In this document: one piece after another, positions 9,043 to 18,919 of the stretch
Numbering within the stretch: position 1 is the first letter of the stretch
How the letters are laid out: every line of letters starts with the position of its first letter
NCBI RefSeq assembly: GCF_008180195.1
Contig: NZ_VTAV01000007.1
Span: forward strand, 62,001-126,000
DNA: 64,000 nt
Origin: Sphingobacterium phlebotomi
Lineage (GTDB): Bacteria; Bacteroidota; Bacteroidia; Sphingobacteriales; Sphingobacteriaceae
Direction: 5' to 3'
Position numbers and translations under genes: made by a program
Notes under the pieces: generated by a model
The model's input: the letters and a program-made list of their open reading frames with translations, nothing else
Told to the model about the DNA's origin: nothing
The model's database searches: none

Positions 9043-9876
9043 TTATTTAGATAATCTTTTATTGCCAAAAGCCTGCGTGATACGATCGAGTATAATAGCT
9101 AAAATCACAACGGACAATCCGCTTTCAAACCCTAGGCCAATGTCCAGATTATTGATCCCTTCGAGTACCTTTTCGCCCAATCCACCGGCCGCAATCATTC
9201 CTGCAATAACAACCATAGACAAGGAAAGCAGAATCGTTTGGTTAATCCCCGTCAAGATTGTTTTCATGGCCAGGGGTAATTCGACTTTAAAAAGGATTTG
9301 TTTTGAAGTGGCACCTAAGGAGTGGGCCGCTTCCAGAACGTCTTTCGGCACCTGTTCAATACCCAAGGTTGTCAGTCGCACGGCCGGTGGCATCGCAAAA
9401 ATGATAGTCGCAAATGCTCCGGGGAGTTTTCCAATACTAAAAAACAGTACAGCAGGGATTAAGTATACAAAAGCTGGCATCGTCTGCATAAGATCCAGCA
9501 GTGGACGGATAATACCGTTGGCGGTCTGGTTCTTCGCCGCCCATATACCAAGCGGTACGGCAAAGACTAGGGCAATCAATGTAGAAGCAAGAATAAGCGC
9601 TAAAGTTTGCATGGTCTCCTCCCAGAAGCCCATCAGATAAATGAGTGTAAGCCCCAGTACGGTAAATAGTGCGATGCTCTTTCCAGCTTGTTTCCAGGCA
9701 ATGAACGTAAACAATGCAATTATGATATAAAATGGAGTTTGTACAAAAACCCACTCTAGGCTTTCTATCCCGGTATTTCCTGTAACCTTAATAAAATCAA
9801 AAAAAGGCCTTAAATTATCGGTAAGCCATTTGACAGCAACAGCTACATATTGTCCTATATCTATCGTTTTTTCCAT
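9043..9876 (-). CDS. proW: Glycine betaine/proline ABC transporter permease
   Basis: 277 residues with about six or seven transmembrane helices and the MetI-like EAA loop (EAAHSLGATSKQILFKVELP, around residues 180-200), which docks to the ATPase. It forms the inner-membrane channel of the osmoprotectant importer. The gap to the ATPase gene is 4 bp and to proX is 10 bp, so all three are cotranscribed. Length and topology match ProW/OpuAB. Confidence 0.93.
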   Translation of the reverse strand: MEKTIDIGQYVAVAVKWLTDNLRPFFDFIKVTGNTGIESLEWVFVQTPFYIIIALFTFIAWKQAGKSIALFTVLGLTLIYLMGFWEETMQTLALILASTLIALVFAVPLGIWAAKNQTANGIIRPLLDLMQTMPAFVYLIPAVLFFSIGKLPGAFATIIFAMPPAVRLTTLGIEQVPKDVLEAAHSLGATSKQILFKVELPLAMKTILTGINQTILLSLSMVVIAGMIAAGGLGEKVLEGINNLDIGLGFESGLSVVILAIILDRITQAFGNKRLSK

Positions 9877-9880
9877 CTTT

Positions 9881-11125
9881 TTAACTATTGTTTGCTTGTT
9901 CCTTTAAATCTTGGATATCCTGTGCGTCAAATCGCGTCGCTTCGATGATCAGGGAATTCTGGGTTACAATTCCGAGTAACCTTTTCTCATCTCCATTTAC
10001 AACTGCAATCGGCGAGCGTGTTGCAGAAATCAAGGGCAACATTTCCTCTACAGTTACCTCTGTCGTTACAGCAGGAACATCCGAAAGTAAAATTTTGTGT
10101 ATCGTTTTTTCTTTCTCCTTAGCACACTGTACAGCGTCTTTCACCCATACAAAACCCATAAATGCCTGCTGATCGTTCACGACGGGCAATACATCCAGCC
10201 CCGTTGCACGCATTTTCCGCAAGGTTCCTTCTGGGCCATCCTTTCCCAGCCGTACAACGGTCGGTTTGGCATGCATCAAGGTGCCAGCCGTAATGATCGT
10301 CTTGCGGTCCACTTTTTTTACAAATGCTTCCACGTACTCAGTTGCCGGATTAGTCAAAATCTCTTCAGCCGATCCGATCTGTTCAATAACGCCATCTTTC
10401 ATAATAGCAATCCGATCACCTAACTTAATGGCCTCGTCCAGATCATGCGTAATAAATACAATTGTTTTTTTTAGCTTTTCCTGCAGAGCAAGTAATTCAT
10501 CCTGCATCTCCGTCTTAATCAGCGGATCGAGCGCAGAGAAAGCTTCGTCCATTAGTAATACCTCCGGAGAGTTGGTCAATGCTCGAGCTAACCCTACACG
10601 CTGTTGCATACCACCGGAAAGCTGTGAGGGATACTGATTTTCTAACCCACGTAAACCGACAGTGTCCAGCGCGTTTTGTGCCTTTTCTTTCCGCGTTTCT
10701 GCATCTTCTCCACGAATTTCTAGACCGAAGGCAACGTTTTCTATAATTGTGCGGTGCGGTAGCAATCCGAATTTCTGAAAGACCATACTCATTTCTGTAC
10801 GCCGCACGTCCAAAAGTTCCTTATGCGTTTTTCGGGTAATGTCATCGTCATTAATATAGATGCTTCCCGCGGTGGGTTCTATCAACCGGTTTAAACAACG
10901 GAGCAACGTGGATTTACCACTTCCCGATAAACCCATAATTACAAAAAATTCATTTTCGAAAATTTCAAAACTGGCGCCGTTCACCCCTACGGAGCACTGT
11001 GTAGCTTCTAGAATTTCTTTCTTATTTTTACCTTGCTTCAGTATCTGAAGAGCCTTTTCTTTCTTTTTGCCAAAAATCAATACTAGATCTTTGATTTTTA
11101 TTTTTACGGGTCTATTTTCGTCCAT
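9881..11125 (-). CDS. proV: Glycine betaine/proline ABC transporter ATPase with CBS domains
   Basis: 414 residues. The ABC domain has Walker A GLSGSGKS (65-72), signature LSGGMQQR (169-176) and Walker B LLMDEAFSALD (190-200), followed by the switch His in FITHD. From about residue 285 to 405 lies a CBS-domain pair, which in OpuA-type systems senses ionic strength or nucleotides and gates transport under osmotic stress. First gene of the operon. The upstream 322 bp holds no obvious promoter match. Confidence 0.95.
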   Translation of the reverse strand: MDENRPVKIKIKDLVLIFGKKKEKALQILKQGKNKKEILEATQCSVGVNGASFEIFENEFFVIMGLSGSGKSTLLRCLNRLIEPTAGSIYINDDDITRKTHKELLDVRRTEMSMVFQKFGLLPHRTIIENVAFGLEIRGEDAETRKEKAQNALDTVGLRGLENQYPSQLSGGMQQRVGLARALTNSPEVLLMDEAFSALDPLIKTEMQDELLALQEKLKKTIVFITHDLDEAIKLGDRIAIMKDGVIEQIGSAEEILTNPATEYVEAFVKKVDRKTIITAGTLMHAKPTVVRLGKDGPEGTLRKMRATGLDVLPVVNDQQAFMGFVWVKDAVQCAKEKEKTIHKILLSDVPAVTTEVTVEEMLPLISATRSPIAVVNGDEKRLLGIVTQNSLIIEATRFDAQDIQDLKEQANNS

Positions 11126-11447
11126 GTATATTCTATTTTTTTACTTTCTCCTATATACGTTTTACAACAAATAAAAAAAGATGGGTTTATTCTAAAACTG
11201 GGGTATATCAAAGGGAATAAGCCCTATGAGCTAAACGAAAAGTACGGTGACTTTCAATGCGTTTTATATTGACTGGATTATACGCTTGGAGGGGGAGACA
11301 GCTTCACTGTTCCGAGCGTTCTCAGATGAAGTAAAAAAAAGAGAAATCTTGTTGTAAGTTGCTTTCTGTTTTCCTTCATTCTAGCAAATATACAAAAAAA
11401 TAACTTATTGGAATTTCTCAAAACTTATATAAAGTGGAGATACATCT
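11126..11447. other. Intergenic stretch upstream of proV
   Basis: No intact gene. One plus-strand frame stays open from about 11241 to the TAA at 11357 and has coding-like composition (DWIIRLEGETASLFRAF), so it may be a gene fragment, but I cannot name the family. The proV promoter should lie near 11130-11200 on the minus strand; no TAnnTTTG match was found. Confidence 0.4.
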
Positions 11448-11855
11448 TTACTTTTCTAGTGTTACAACCTCAATTTTTCTTTGATTTTTGCCTTTCTTTT
11501 TCTTGATTTTAGTTTTTGTTAAAATCAATTGTTTTCCATCGAGTGAAATATGGTAAGGCTCTTTATTTCTTTCGGCTTTTCCTATAAACAATCGATCATC
11601 AATTATTTTTACGGGTAATCTCTTTTTGTGTTTTCCGAACCCTTCCGTTATAGTTAAAGTATTGCCGGCGAAATGATAGGTTTTCTCACCTTTTTCGTAC
11701 ATATCTTCATCAAGATCAATTACTGTGTCGTCTTCTGCTTCTGTCTCTGTTTTTGAAATTACATGCCATGTACCGTCAAGTTTGTGATCAACATTCTGTG
11801 CACAGGCTGTACCCATAAAAAGAAATAAAACGGCTGCTATAATATTGAATTTCAT
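11448..11855 (-). CDS. Lipocalin-like lipoprotein
   Basis: 135 residues. A signal peptide leads to a lipobox MGTAC with Cys18. The mature part reads DGTWHVIS, then alternating strands and ITEGFGKHKKR, as in small lipocalin-like (lipocalin_4/5) domains of Bacteroidota. The ligand is unknown; the protein is likely attached to the inner or outer membrane facing the periplasm. It is separated from the DinB-like gene upstream by 21 bp and could share its transcript. Confidence 0.65.
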   Translation of the reverse strand: MKFNIIAAVLFLFMGTACAQNVDHKLDGTWHVISKTETEAEDDTVIDLDEDMYEKGEKTYHFAGNTLTITEGFGKHKKRLPVKIIDDRLFIGKAERNKEPYHISLDGKQLILTKTKIKKKKGKNQRKIEVVTLEK

Positions 11856-11876
11856 ATTCTATAATCCCCCATTTTA

Positions 11877-12383
11877 TTAGTTTGAACTCATACTATCTTC
11901 ATACGTAGGCCCGTATAGCCCCGGTACCTTATTACCCGTCGCGCGTAGATACACGATCATTTCTCCGCGATGATGATAGATGTGGTTGAAAAGAAAACTT
12001 CTAGCGACTATTTCCCGCGGCAGGGGTCCGAGAACAACTTTGCTTCCTACTTTCATCGTCCATTCGTCTGAAAGCTCCTCTTCCGTCAGGGATGCTAATG
12101 CCGCCCGTGCTTTTTTTACGTTATTTTCGAATAGTGTTAAGGTCTCTTTTATATCGTTTGGACTCCCTCTTTCCAGGTGGTCAGCCGCGATATCATAAAC
12201 GTCTTGTGTGAGTGTCCCAACATACCAATAGTATATGGTAGCTATGTGTTGTGCCAGTTCGCCCATCGTCCATGAGATATCTGATGGACGATAACTGAGA
12301 TCCTTTTGTGGTACCGACTGGAGCAGTTTACGTGTGTTATTCGACTCCTGTTCAAACTCTTGAAGCCAATGTTTTAGTATCAT
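11877..12383 (-). CDS. DinB/DfsB-like four-helix protein
   Basis: 168 residues from the ATG followed by ILKHWLQEFEQE; a start 27 bp further upstream (12410) is also open. The family is a four-helix bundle with a metal site of three histidines. Candidates here are the His in GELAQHIATIYYW and those in NHIYHHRGEM. Members include thiol-dependent S-transferases (bacillithiol or mycothiol users) and many of unknown role; they are unrelated to DNA polymerase IV despite the name. Substrate unknown. Confidence 0.75.
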   Translation of the reverse strand: MILKHWLQEFEQESNNTRKLLQSVPQKDLSYRPSDISWTMGELAQHIATIYYWYVGTLTQDVYDIAADHLERGSPNDIKETLTLFENNVKKARAALASLTEEELSDEWTMKVGSKVVLGPLPREIVARSFLFNHIYHHRGEMIVYLRATGNKVPGLYGPTYEDSMSSN

Positions 12384-12560
12384 ACGCTGAATTGATAAAT
12401 TTACTATCATGAAAACAAAATTGATTTTAGAAAGTTTTGATTGTCTTGAAATCTGGAGAAATTACTTTTTGAAAAACACTTTGTGGAAGGTTATAGTGAC
12501 ACGTAGCGATAAAAAATGAAAATTTGTACTTTTAACAACAGGTGCCTATCGACCGACATT

Positions 12561-12956
12561 TTAACTGTAATCAGGTTGATATAGATCAAATTGATTTCCG
12601 TAAAGGTCCTCAAAACCTACACCTCTGCCTCCGGGCACCGTTGTTGGTGCTCCGTGAAAGACAATCCCTTTTTCTTTCATCGTTATATAATCGCCGTCGA
12701 TATTGTTAGATTGAAACATGACAAGAATTTGCCCTCCTGATTGATTGCCAACTAGTTTTTGTTGTTCTGGAGTTTCAGCTTTAACAAGTTCAAATACCGT
12801 GGCATTATCTTTTTGAGGAGCAACCGCCAGGTATCGCCAATCTAGAGAAAACATTTGGTCGACACATACAGTAAAGCCCAATTTTTCGGTGTAAAATTTT
12901 TTCGATTCTTCTAAATCCTTGACTAGAATCGTTATTTGAATTGCTTTCGTTATCAT
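12561..12956 (-). CDS. VOC (glyoxalase/bleomycin-resistance) family protein
   Basis: 131 residues from the ATG followed by ITKAIQITILVKDL. A longer open frame reaches 13043 but its N-terminus is unlike the family. The paired beta-alpha-beta-beta-beta units are evident: LVKDLEESKKFYTEKLGF at the start and GVGFEDLYGNQFDLYQP at the end. VOC enzymes bind a metal and act as lyases, isomerases, dioxygenases or drug-binding proteins. The specific substrate is unknown. It is divergent from two more VOC genes at 13250 and 13697. Confidence 0.8.
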   Translation of the reverse strand: MITKAIQITILVKDLEESKKFYTEKLGFTVCVDQMFSLDWRYLAVAPQKDNATVFELVKAETPEQQKLVGNQSGGQILVMFQSNNIDGDYITMKEKGIVFHGAPTTVPGGRGVGFEDLYGNQFDLYQPDYS

Positions 12957-13249
12957 ACGCTGTTTATTTTGCGTTACAAGTTTATGTATATTCATTTTTA
13001 ATCGGCTTCGCATAAGACAGGAAATTGAAGTTACTAAAGTCAATATGCCATCTAACTAACGGGGTTATGCATCTACGGAACTGCTTAAACAACTTCCCAC
13101 TAATCCTTAACACACAATGTGCTCTATGAAAACCCATTTCTTGACATAGGGCAAGCTGATAAAACTTGAAAGATAATAACTTGCCAAAAACTTATGTGGT
13201 TTGCTATTTGGCAGTTTAAAAAGGAAATAAAATTAAAATAAAGAGAAAT

Positions 13250-13624
13250 ATGAATCCCAAATTTGAAGCAGGCATCAACATTGCCATCAAAATACCTAAA
13301 ATCAAATACGAAAAAACGGTTGCCTTTTACAGGAATATTCTGAAACTGGACGTGGAGGAAAAACCAATAGACAATCCAACCGTTTCCAGAACGCACGAAG
13401 TGAAATTTGGTAATAATATTATTTGGCTGGATTGCGTGGACAACTACACCCATTCAGAAACTTGGTTGCAACTTACAATTCCTGACGTAGAAGAAGCAAC
13501 AAACTATTTACATTTGAATGGTGTAGAAACTTGTGATGAATTGGAAGAACTCCCTGAAAATATGCATTGGATTACTGATCCCGCAGGTACGGTATTTAAT
13601 CTACAACAAAGAGAAACAAAGTAA
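13250..13624 (+). CDS. VOC family protein
   Basis: 124 residues with KIKYEKTVAFYRNILKLDV near the start and a closing WITDPAGTVFNLQQ, the normal VOC signature. Codon use is much more AT-rich than in the neighbouring efflux or oxidoreductase genes, which suggests recent acquisition. It is followed after 72 bp by another VOC gene in the same direction; a shared transcript is likely. Function beyond the fold is unknown. Confidence 0.75.
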   Translation: MNPKFEAGINIAIKIPKIKYEKTVAFYRNILKLDVEEKPIDNPTVSRTHEVKFGNNIIWLDCVDNYTHSETWLQLTIPDVEEATNYLHLNGVETCDELEELPENMHWITDPAGTVFNLQQRETK

Positions 13625-13696
13625 TACTAAATTTTAAGAAGCTACAACATGAGAACAAAACCGTTATTAATATTCATAATTAAACATTAAAATAAA

Positions 13697-14104
13697 ATGG
13701 CAAAACAAGTTTTTATCAATTTAGCAATAAAAGATTTACAAAATTCAATGGACTTTTATACTGCATTGGGATTTACAAACAACCCTCAATTTTCGGACGC
13801 AAGTGGAAAGTGTATGGTGTGGAGTGACCATATTTTTGTTATGCTTTTGACACACGAAAAGTTTGCAACATTTACTACTAAACCTATTGCAGACACAAAG
13901 AATAACGTTGCGGGGCTTTTTTCATTATCGGTAGACAGTATTGACGAGGTGAATAATATCGTGACAAATGGATTGAATGCTGGGGGAACTGAGCCTAGCG
14001 AGATGAAAGATTATGGTTTTATGCAACAGCGTACCATTGAAGACTTTGACGGACACACCTGGGAGATTTTTTATATGGATATGTCAAAGATTCCGACCGA
14101 ATAA
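13697..14104 (+). CDS. VOC family protein (glyoxalase-like)
   Basis: 135 residues. MAKQVFINLAIKDLQNSMDFYTALGF and TIEDFDGHTWEIFYMDMSKIP are typical of a VOC subfamily common in soil Bacteroidota and often annotated as lactoylglutathione lyase-like. AT-rich like its upstream neighbour. Transcription probably ends at the strong hairpin at 14186-14230. Actual glyoxalase activity is not implied. Confidence 0.8.
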   Translation: MAKQVFINLAIKDLQNSMDFYTALGFTNNPQFSDASGKCMVWSDHIFVMLLTHEKFATFTTKPIADTKNNVAGLFSLSVDSIDEVNNIVTNGLNAGGTEPSEMKDYGFMQQRTIEDFDGHTWEIFYMDMSKIPTE

Positions 14105-14185
14105 TCAGACGGGCAATAACAATGAAACACATGCAAGAACCCAACGACAGAAGTGTAGTCAGGGCCGAAATAAATTCTCGTGGGA

Positions 14186-14230
14186 GCAAAAATGGGACGA
14201 GTCTAAGAAGAAGGCTTGTCCCATTTTTGC
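14186..14230. terminator. Strong bidirectional terminator hairpin
   Basis: A 13-bp perfect stem: GCAAAAATGGGAC (14186-14198) with GTCCCATTTTTGC (14218-14230) around a 19-base loop. A/T tracts flank both sides, so it can serve both the VOC genes (plus) and the RND efflux operon (minus), which converge here. Confidence 0.85.
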
Positions 14231-14268
14231 TTTGTACTTTACTGATATCTTATAATATATATTAGTGG

Positions 14269-15687
14269 CTAATTCGACCAACCTCCACCGAGCGACCGAT
14301 ATAAATCCACAACAGCGACAAGTTCCGCCTTACGGATTTGTATCAATTCCAGTTCACTCTGTAGTGCGTTGCTTTGGGCAGTGATGACTTCCAAATACGT
14401 GGCGCTACCCGTTTCGAAAAGTAAATCAGCATGCTTAACTGCCGTTTTTAATCGATTTGTTTTGTCTTGTACGATCTCCTGCCTCTCTTTTAGTTTTTGG
14501 ATGGAGATCAAAGCGTCCGACACTTCACCTACTGCATTGACGACAGACTGCCGGAACTGAATGACACTTTTTTCATATTCAACGCGTGCGATTTCGTATC
14601 GGGTCTTTAACTCTTTTCGTTGAAAAACGGGCTGGGTCACACTCCCCGCTACAGCCCCAAAAAGAGACGCCGGAATATTAAACCAGTTACTGACTTTAAA
14701 CGCATTGACACCAGCTTGCGCGGTGATGGATAAAGAAGGATACATCTGTGCTTTAGCGACTTGGTGATAAGCTTGCGACGTCGTTACCGATAATTCAGCT
14801 TGTTTAACATCAGGACGCTTGCTCAATAAATCCGCGGGTACACCTACAGCAAGGTCCGTGGGAAGATTGACAGCATCCAGTGTAGTTGCGGTATGTATTT
14901 CTTTTGGAAATTCGCCGCTGAGTGAGCGTAAAGCGTTTTCCTGAAGTAGGACTTGTTGTTGAAAGTCGGGAATTAACGCAGCCGCTGTCTGCCGTTGTGC
15001 AGCAACCTGTTCTAAGGCCAATAGGTTGATCTCGCCGACGTCATACTGGTGCTGTAGTACTTGAAGTGTACTGTCGCTCAATCGTAAATTCTGTTGGGCG
15101 ATTTCCTGGAGCCGATAAAGCATGAGCAGTTGGTAATATCCTTTCGCCACTTGATTAACCAGTTGTGTCTGAATCGCTTTTCTAGCCTCTTCCGTTTGTA
15201 AATACGACGCAAGTGCAGCCGCCTTTTTGCTCTTAATCTTTCCCCATATATCAGCCTCCCATGATAGACCTAAGCCGACCGTATAATCTTCAATATGGTT
15301 CTGTCCCAAAAACTCACCTAAGCTCAATCCGTTTAGACTATTGTTGGAAGGATTGGTACTATTTGTCTGCACATGCAGTTGTAAACTAGGTAGATGTTCT
15401 GCTTTAGCCTGAGCAAACATCAACTGTGCAGATTCGATATTCTTGAGTGCGAGTTGCATATCCATATTCTGTTGTAGCGCGGTATCGATCAGTTGTTGTA
15501 ATACCGGATCTTGAAAGAATTCCCACCAGGGAACATTGCCTATACTGCTATCTGCATCCACTAACTGCTCGCTACGGAAAGATGCGGGAGGAGAGAGCGT
15601 GATGTCATTGCTGAGCTTCTTGGTTTGGCACGCCCACAACGAGGCGGAAATAGCCAAGGAGAAGAGAAAACCGTTTTTTATTTTCAT
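14269..15687 (-). CDS. RND efflux system outer-membrane factor (TolC/OprM/NodT type)
   Basis: 472 residues, a lipoprotein with lipobox SLWAC and Cys20. Two OEP repeats with long helices and alanine-glutamine-rich heptads fit the NodT family of trimeric outer-membrane channels. It provides the exit duct for the adjacent pump. Last gene of the operon, 13 bp after the pump gene, and followed by the terminator at 14186-14230. Confidence 0.92.
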   Translation of the reverse strand: MKIKNGFLFSLAISASLWACQTKKLSNDITLSPPASFRSEQLVDADSSIGNVPWWEFFQDPVLQQLIDTALQQNMDMQLALKNIESAQLMFAQAKAEHLPSLQLHVQTNSTNPSNNSLNGLSLGEFLGQNHIEDYTVGLGLSWEADIWGKIKSKKAAALASYLQTEEARKAIQTQLVNQVAKGYYQLLMLYRLQEIAQQNLRLSDSTLQVLQHQYDVGEINLLALEQVAAQRQTAAALIPDFQQQVLLQENALRSLSGEFPKEIHTATTLDAVNLPTDLAVGVPADLLSKRPDVKQAELSVTTSQAYHQVAKAQMYPSLSITAQAGVNAFKVSNWFNIPASLFGAVAGSVTQPVFQRKELKTRYEIARVEYEKSVIQFRQSVVNAVGEVSDALISIQKLKERQEIVQDKTNRLKTAVKHADLLFETGSATYLEVITAQSNALQSELELIQIRKAELVAVVDLYRSLGGGWSN

Positions 15688-15700
15688 TTCTATTATATTG

Positions 15701-18700
15701 TTATGTATGTACAGAGGTCGTATCTACTAATACTTGTTCTTCGGTATGGGAGGGCAATAGATGATTATTCGCTTTGACGCTGCTGACACGCTCCTGAAGG
15801 TATTGGAATACGACAAATAATATTGGAATAATGAAAAGCCCTAGTACCACGCCAGACAGCATGCCTCCCGCTGCGGCTATGCTTATCGCATGATTTCCCT
15901 GCGCCGAAGGTCCTACGGCACTCATCATGGGAATCATACCCACGATAAAAGCAAGCGAAGTCATGATAATGGGACGAAGGCGCAATTTAGCGGCTTTTAA
16001 GGCAGCTTTGACGATAGGTAATCCCCGTTTTCTCCCCTGAAGAGCAAATTCGACAATGAGAATGGCATTTTTTGCCAATAATCCGATAAGCATCACGAGG
16101 GCTACCTGTACGTATATATTATTGGATATGCCAGTTAATCCAATAGCTGCGAACACACCGAATATACCTGTAGGGATAGATAAAATGACGGCTAACGGGA
16201 TAATATAGCTTTCATATTGTGCGGCGAGCAAAAAGTAAACAAATACAAGACATAGGATAAAAATGATTGTAGATTGCCCTCCTGAAACCAATTCCTCTTT
16301 GGTCATTCCTGAAAATTCATAAGAATAGCCTGTAGGTAATTGCTCGCGAGCGACTTCCTCCACGGCTCGTATGGCGTCGCCAGAACTGTAGCCGGGATTC
16401 GGAATCGCGTTAATGCCAATAGAATTAAAAAGGTTGTATCGAGATGCCGTTTCTGGGCCGTATACCCGTTGCAATTGAACCAGTGTATTAATGGGTACCA
16501 TATCGCCATTTTGGTTTTTAACGAATATACCGTCCATTGCAGAAGGTTCTATACGGTTCGTGAAATCAGCCTGTACCATGACACGATAGTATTTGCCAAA
16601 ACGATTGAAATCGGAGGCTTGCGTACTACCGAAATAGGCCTGCATCGTATGAAGGATATCCCTTGTCCGAACACCCAATTGTTCTGCCTTTATGTCATCA
16701 ACCAATAATTCGTATTGTGGATAATCCGCTCTAAAAGTCGTAAAAGCCATTGCAATTTCCGGACGTTGCATCAGTTGTCCGATGAACCCTTGTCCTATGT
16801 CACTGAACTTCTGTAGCTCGCCTCCGGTACGGTCTTGCAACACCATATCCAAACCATCAACATTACTGAACCCGGGTACAGTAGGGAAGGTGAATACAAA
16901 GAAATTTGCGCCTTTAATGCTGGACAATTTTTGATTAACGTCATCCATAATAGCATTGATGTTTTTGATTTCACCGCGCTCCTCGTGTGGCTTAAGCAGG
17001 ATAAAGGCTACACCAGCTGAAGGACTTGTGGATTGTGTTAAGATATTAAATCCTGCCAGCACATTGAGTGTTTTGGTAAAGGAAGCTTGCTGAAGCTGTT
17101 GCTCCGCTTCTTTTAAAGCCTGGGATGTTCTGTCCAATGATGCTCCTGCAGGCATTGATAAGGAGATCGCAATAAAACCCTGATCTTCCGAAGGAATAAA
17201 ACTTGTCGGTGTTCTCTGTGCCATAAAAACAATCAATAGGATTAATAAACCTAATCCCGAAAGACCCACCCATTTGCGACGAAGCAAAAAGCGCAGACTC
17301 CCTAAGTAATTCCGTGTTAACTTCTCAAAACCTACGTTGAACCCAGCGAAGAACTTATCCTTAAAACCGAGCCGTTTACCGTTTGCATTGCCATGATGTA
17401 CAGGTTTTAGAAACAGCGCACAAAGTGCAGGACTTAGTGTCAATGCATTGACAGCGGAAATGACAATAGCGATGGCTAATGTAAAGGCAAATTGTCGATA
17501 AAATACACCCGTAGATCCTTCCATAAAACCGATAGGAAGGAATACAGCCGACATCACCAGTGTAATGGATATAATGGCACCTGTTATTTCTCCCATCGCG
17601 GATGTGGTGGCTAATTTAGGAGGCAAATGTGTATGCTCCATTTTACTATGCACGGCTTCGACAACAACAATGGCATCATCGACGACAATACCGATAGCTA
17701 ATACAAGTGCAAACAGCGTGAGCAAATTGATGGAAAAACCGAAAAGCTGCATGAAAAAGAACGTTCCGATAATAGCTACTGGAACGGCTATTGCCGGAAT
17801 TAGGGTGGATCGAAAATCTTGTAAGAACAAGAACACAACTAGAAAAACCAAAATAAATGCTTCTATTAATGTGTGTTTTACCTGATCAATAGATTGATCA
17901 AGGGCATCTTTCGTATTATAAAGTACAAGGTGCTTTACGCCATTGGGAAAGTGGAGTGATGCTTTGTCCATAAACTCCTGTATGGCAATTTGGATTTCAT
18001 TGGCGTTCGAACCTGCCAACTGCATAATGCCGATATTCAAACCGGCCTTGCCATCAATGCGTGTGTGGCTGGCGTAAGTATACGATCCCAATTCAACGCG
18101 TGCAATATCCTTTAGTCGTAATACAGATCCGTCCGTATTAGAACGGATAATAATATTTTCGTATTCAGCGGGTTGATCGAGTTTTCCCTTGTATTTAATG
18201 ACAAACTCAAATGCCTCTTTACTATTTTCACCAAACTTACCCGGAGCAGCTTCCATATTTTTATCTTGTATGGCTGCCATTACTTCTCCCGGTGTTAACT
18301 TGTATGTTGCCATTCGATTGGGATCTAACCAAACGCGCATCGAATAATCTTTACTACCGCCAAAGGCAATCGCTTGCCCAACTCCCGGAATTCGTTTGAG
18401 TTCTGGAATGATATTAATCTGGGCATAATTTGTAATAAATGTTTGATCATATTTTGTTTCGTCTTCGGTATAGAGATCCAACACCATGATTAAGCTATTT
18501 TGCTGCTTTGCAGTCGTGATACCTGCCTGGACGACTTCCGTAGGTAACTGGCTGGTTGCTTGGGAAACACGGTTTTGTACATTAACGGCGGCTTGATCGG
18601 GATCGGTGCCTAATTCGAAATATACCGTGATCATCAGAGAACCATCATTGCTAGCGGTTGAACTCATGTAACTCATGTTTTCTACACCGTTGATGGATTC

Positions 18701-18898
18701 CTCTAATGATGGAGCTACCGCACGCAACACAGTTTCAGCGTTCGCTCCTGGGTATAATGCTGTAACTTGTACCGCGGGCGGAGCAATATCGGGGAACTGC
18801 TGTAATGGAAGTTTCAGGATACCTATAATTCCTAAAATGACAAGTATGATGGATATAACCGTAGCGAGGACGGGGCGTTCTATAAATTTTTTGAACAT
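15701..18898 (-). CDS. RND multidrug efflux pump, HAE-1 family (AcrB-like)
   Basis: 1065 residues, typical for AcrB/MexB relatives. It has twelve predicted helices with two large periplasmic loops. The proton-relay aspartates are present in helix 4 (GIVVDDAIVVVE, near residue 405), and the N-terminal helix and PxxAPPAV-type porter start look normal. It exports hydrophobic drugs, dyes or detergents using the proton gradient, as a trimer with the adaptor and outer-membrane factor encoded on either side. Gaps are 21 bp to the adaptor gene and 13 bp to the outer-membrane factor gene. Confidence 0.95.
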   Translation of the reverse strand: MFKKFIERPVLATVISIILVILGIIGILKLPLQQFPDIAPPAVQVTALYPGANAETVLRAVAPSLEESINGVENMSYMSSTASNDGSLMITVYFELGTDPDQAAVNVQNRVSQATSQLPTEVVQAGITTAKQQNSLIMVLDLYTEDETKYDQTFITNYAQINIIPELKRIPGVGQAIAFGGSKDYSMRVWLDPNRMATYKLTPGEVMAAIQDKNMEAAPGKFGENSKEAFEFVIKYKGKLDQPAEYENIIIRSNTDGSVLRLKDIARVELGSYTYASHTRIDGKAGLNIGIMQLAGSNANEIQIAIQEFMDKASLHFPNGVKHLVLYNTKDALDQSIDQVKHTLIEAFILVFLVVFLFLQDFRSTLIPAIAVPVAIIGTFFFMQLFGFSINLLTLFALVLAIGIVVDDAIVVVEAVHSKMEHTHLPPKLATTSAMGEITGAIISITLVMSAVFLPIGFMEGSTGVFYRQFAFTLAIAIVISAVNALTLSPALCALFLKPVHHGNANGKRLGFKDKFFAGFNVGFEKLTRNYLGSLRFLLRRKWVGLSGLGLLILLIVFMAQRTPTSFIPSEDQGFIAISLSMPAGASLDRTSQALKEAEQQLQQASFTKTLNVLAGFNILTQSTSPSAGVAFILLKPHEERGEIKNINAIMDDVNQKLSSIKGANFFVFTFPTVPGFSNVDGLDMVLQDRTGGELQKFSDIGQGFIGQLMQRPEIAMAFTTFRADYPQYELLVDDIKAEQLGVRTRDILHTMQAYFGSTQASDFNRFGKYYRVMVQADFTNRIEPSAMDGIFVKNQNGDMVPINTLVQLQRVYGPETASRYNLFNSIGINAIPNPGYSSGDAIRAVEEVAREQLPTGYSYEFSGMTKEELVSGGQSTIIFILCLVFVYFLLAAQYESYIIPLAVILSIPTGIFGVFAAIGLTGISNNIYVQVALVMLIGLLAKNAILIVEFALQGRKRGLPIVKAALKAAKLRLRPIIMTSLAFIVGMIPMMSAVGPSAQGNHAISIAAAGGMLSGVVLGLFIIPILFVVFQYLQERVSSVKANNHLLPSHTEEQVLVDTTSVHT

Positions 18899-18919
18899 GT
18901 TGTGTTAGCGTTAACGAGA

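Noticed and set aside
13124..13453. 109-codon minus-strand frame opposite the VOC gene
   Set aside because: Antisense shadow of 13250-13624, without signature.
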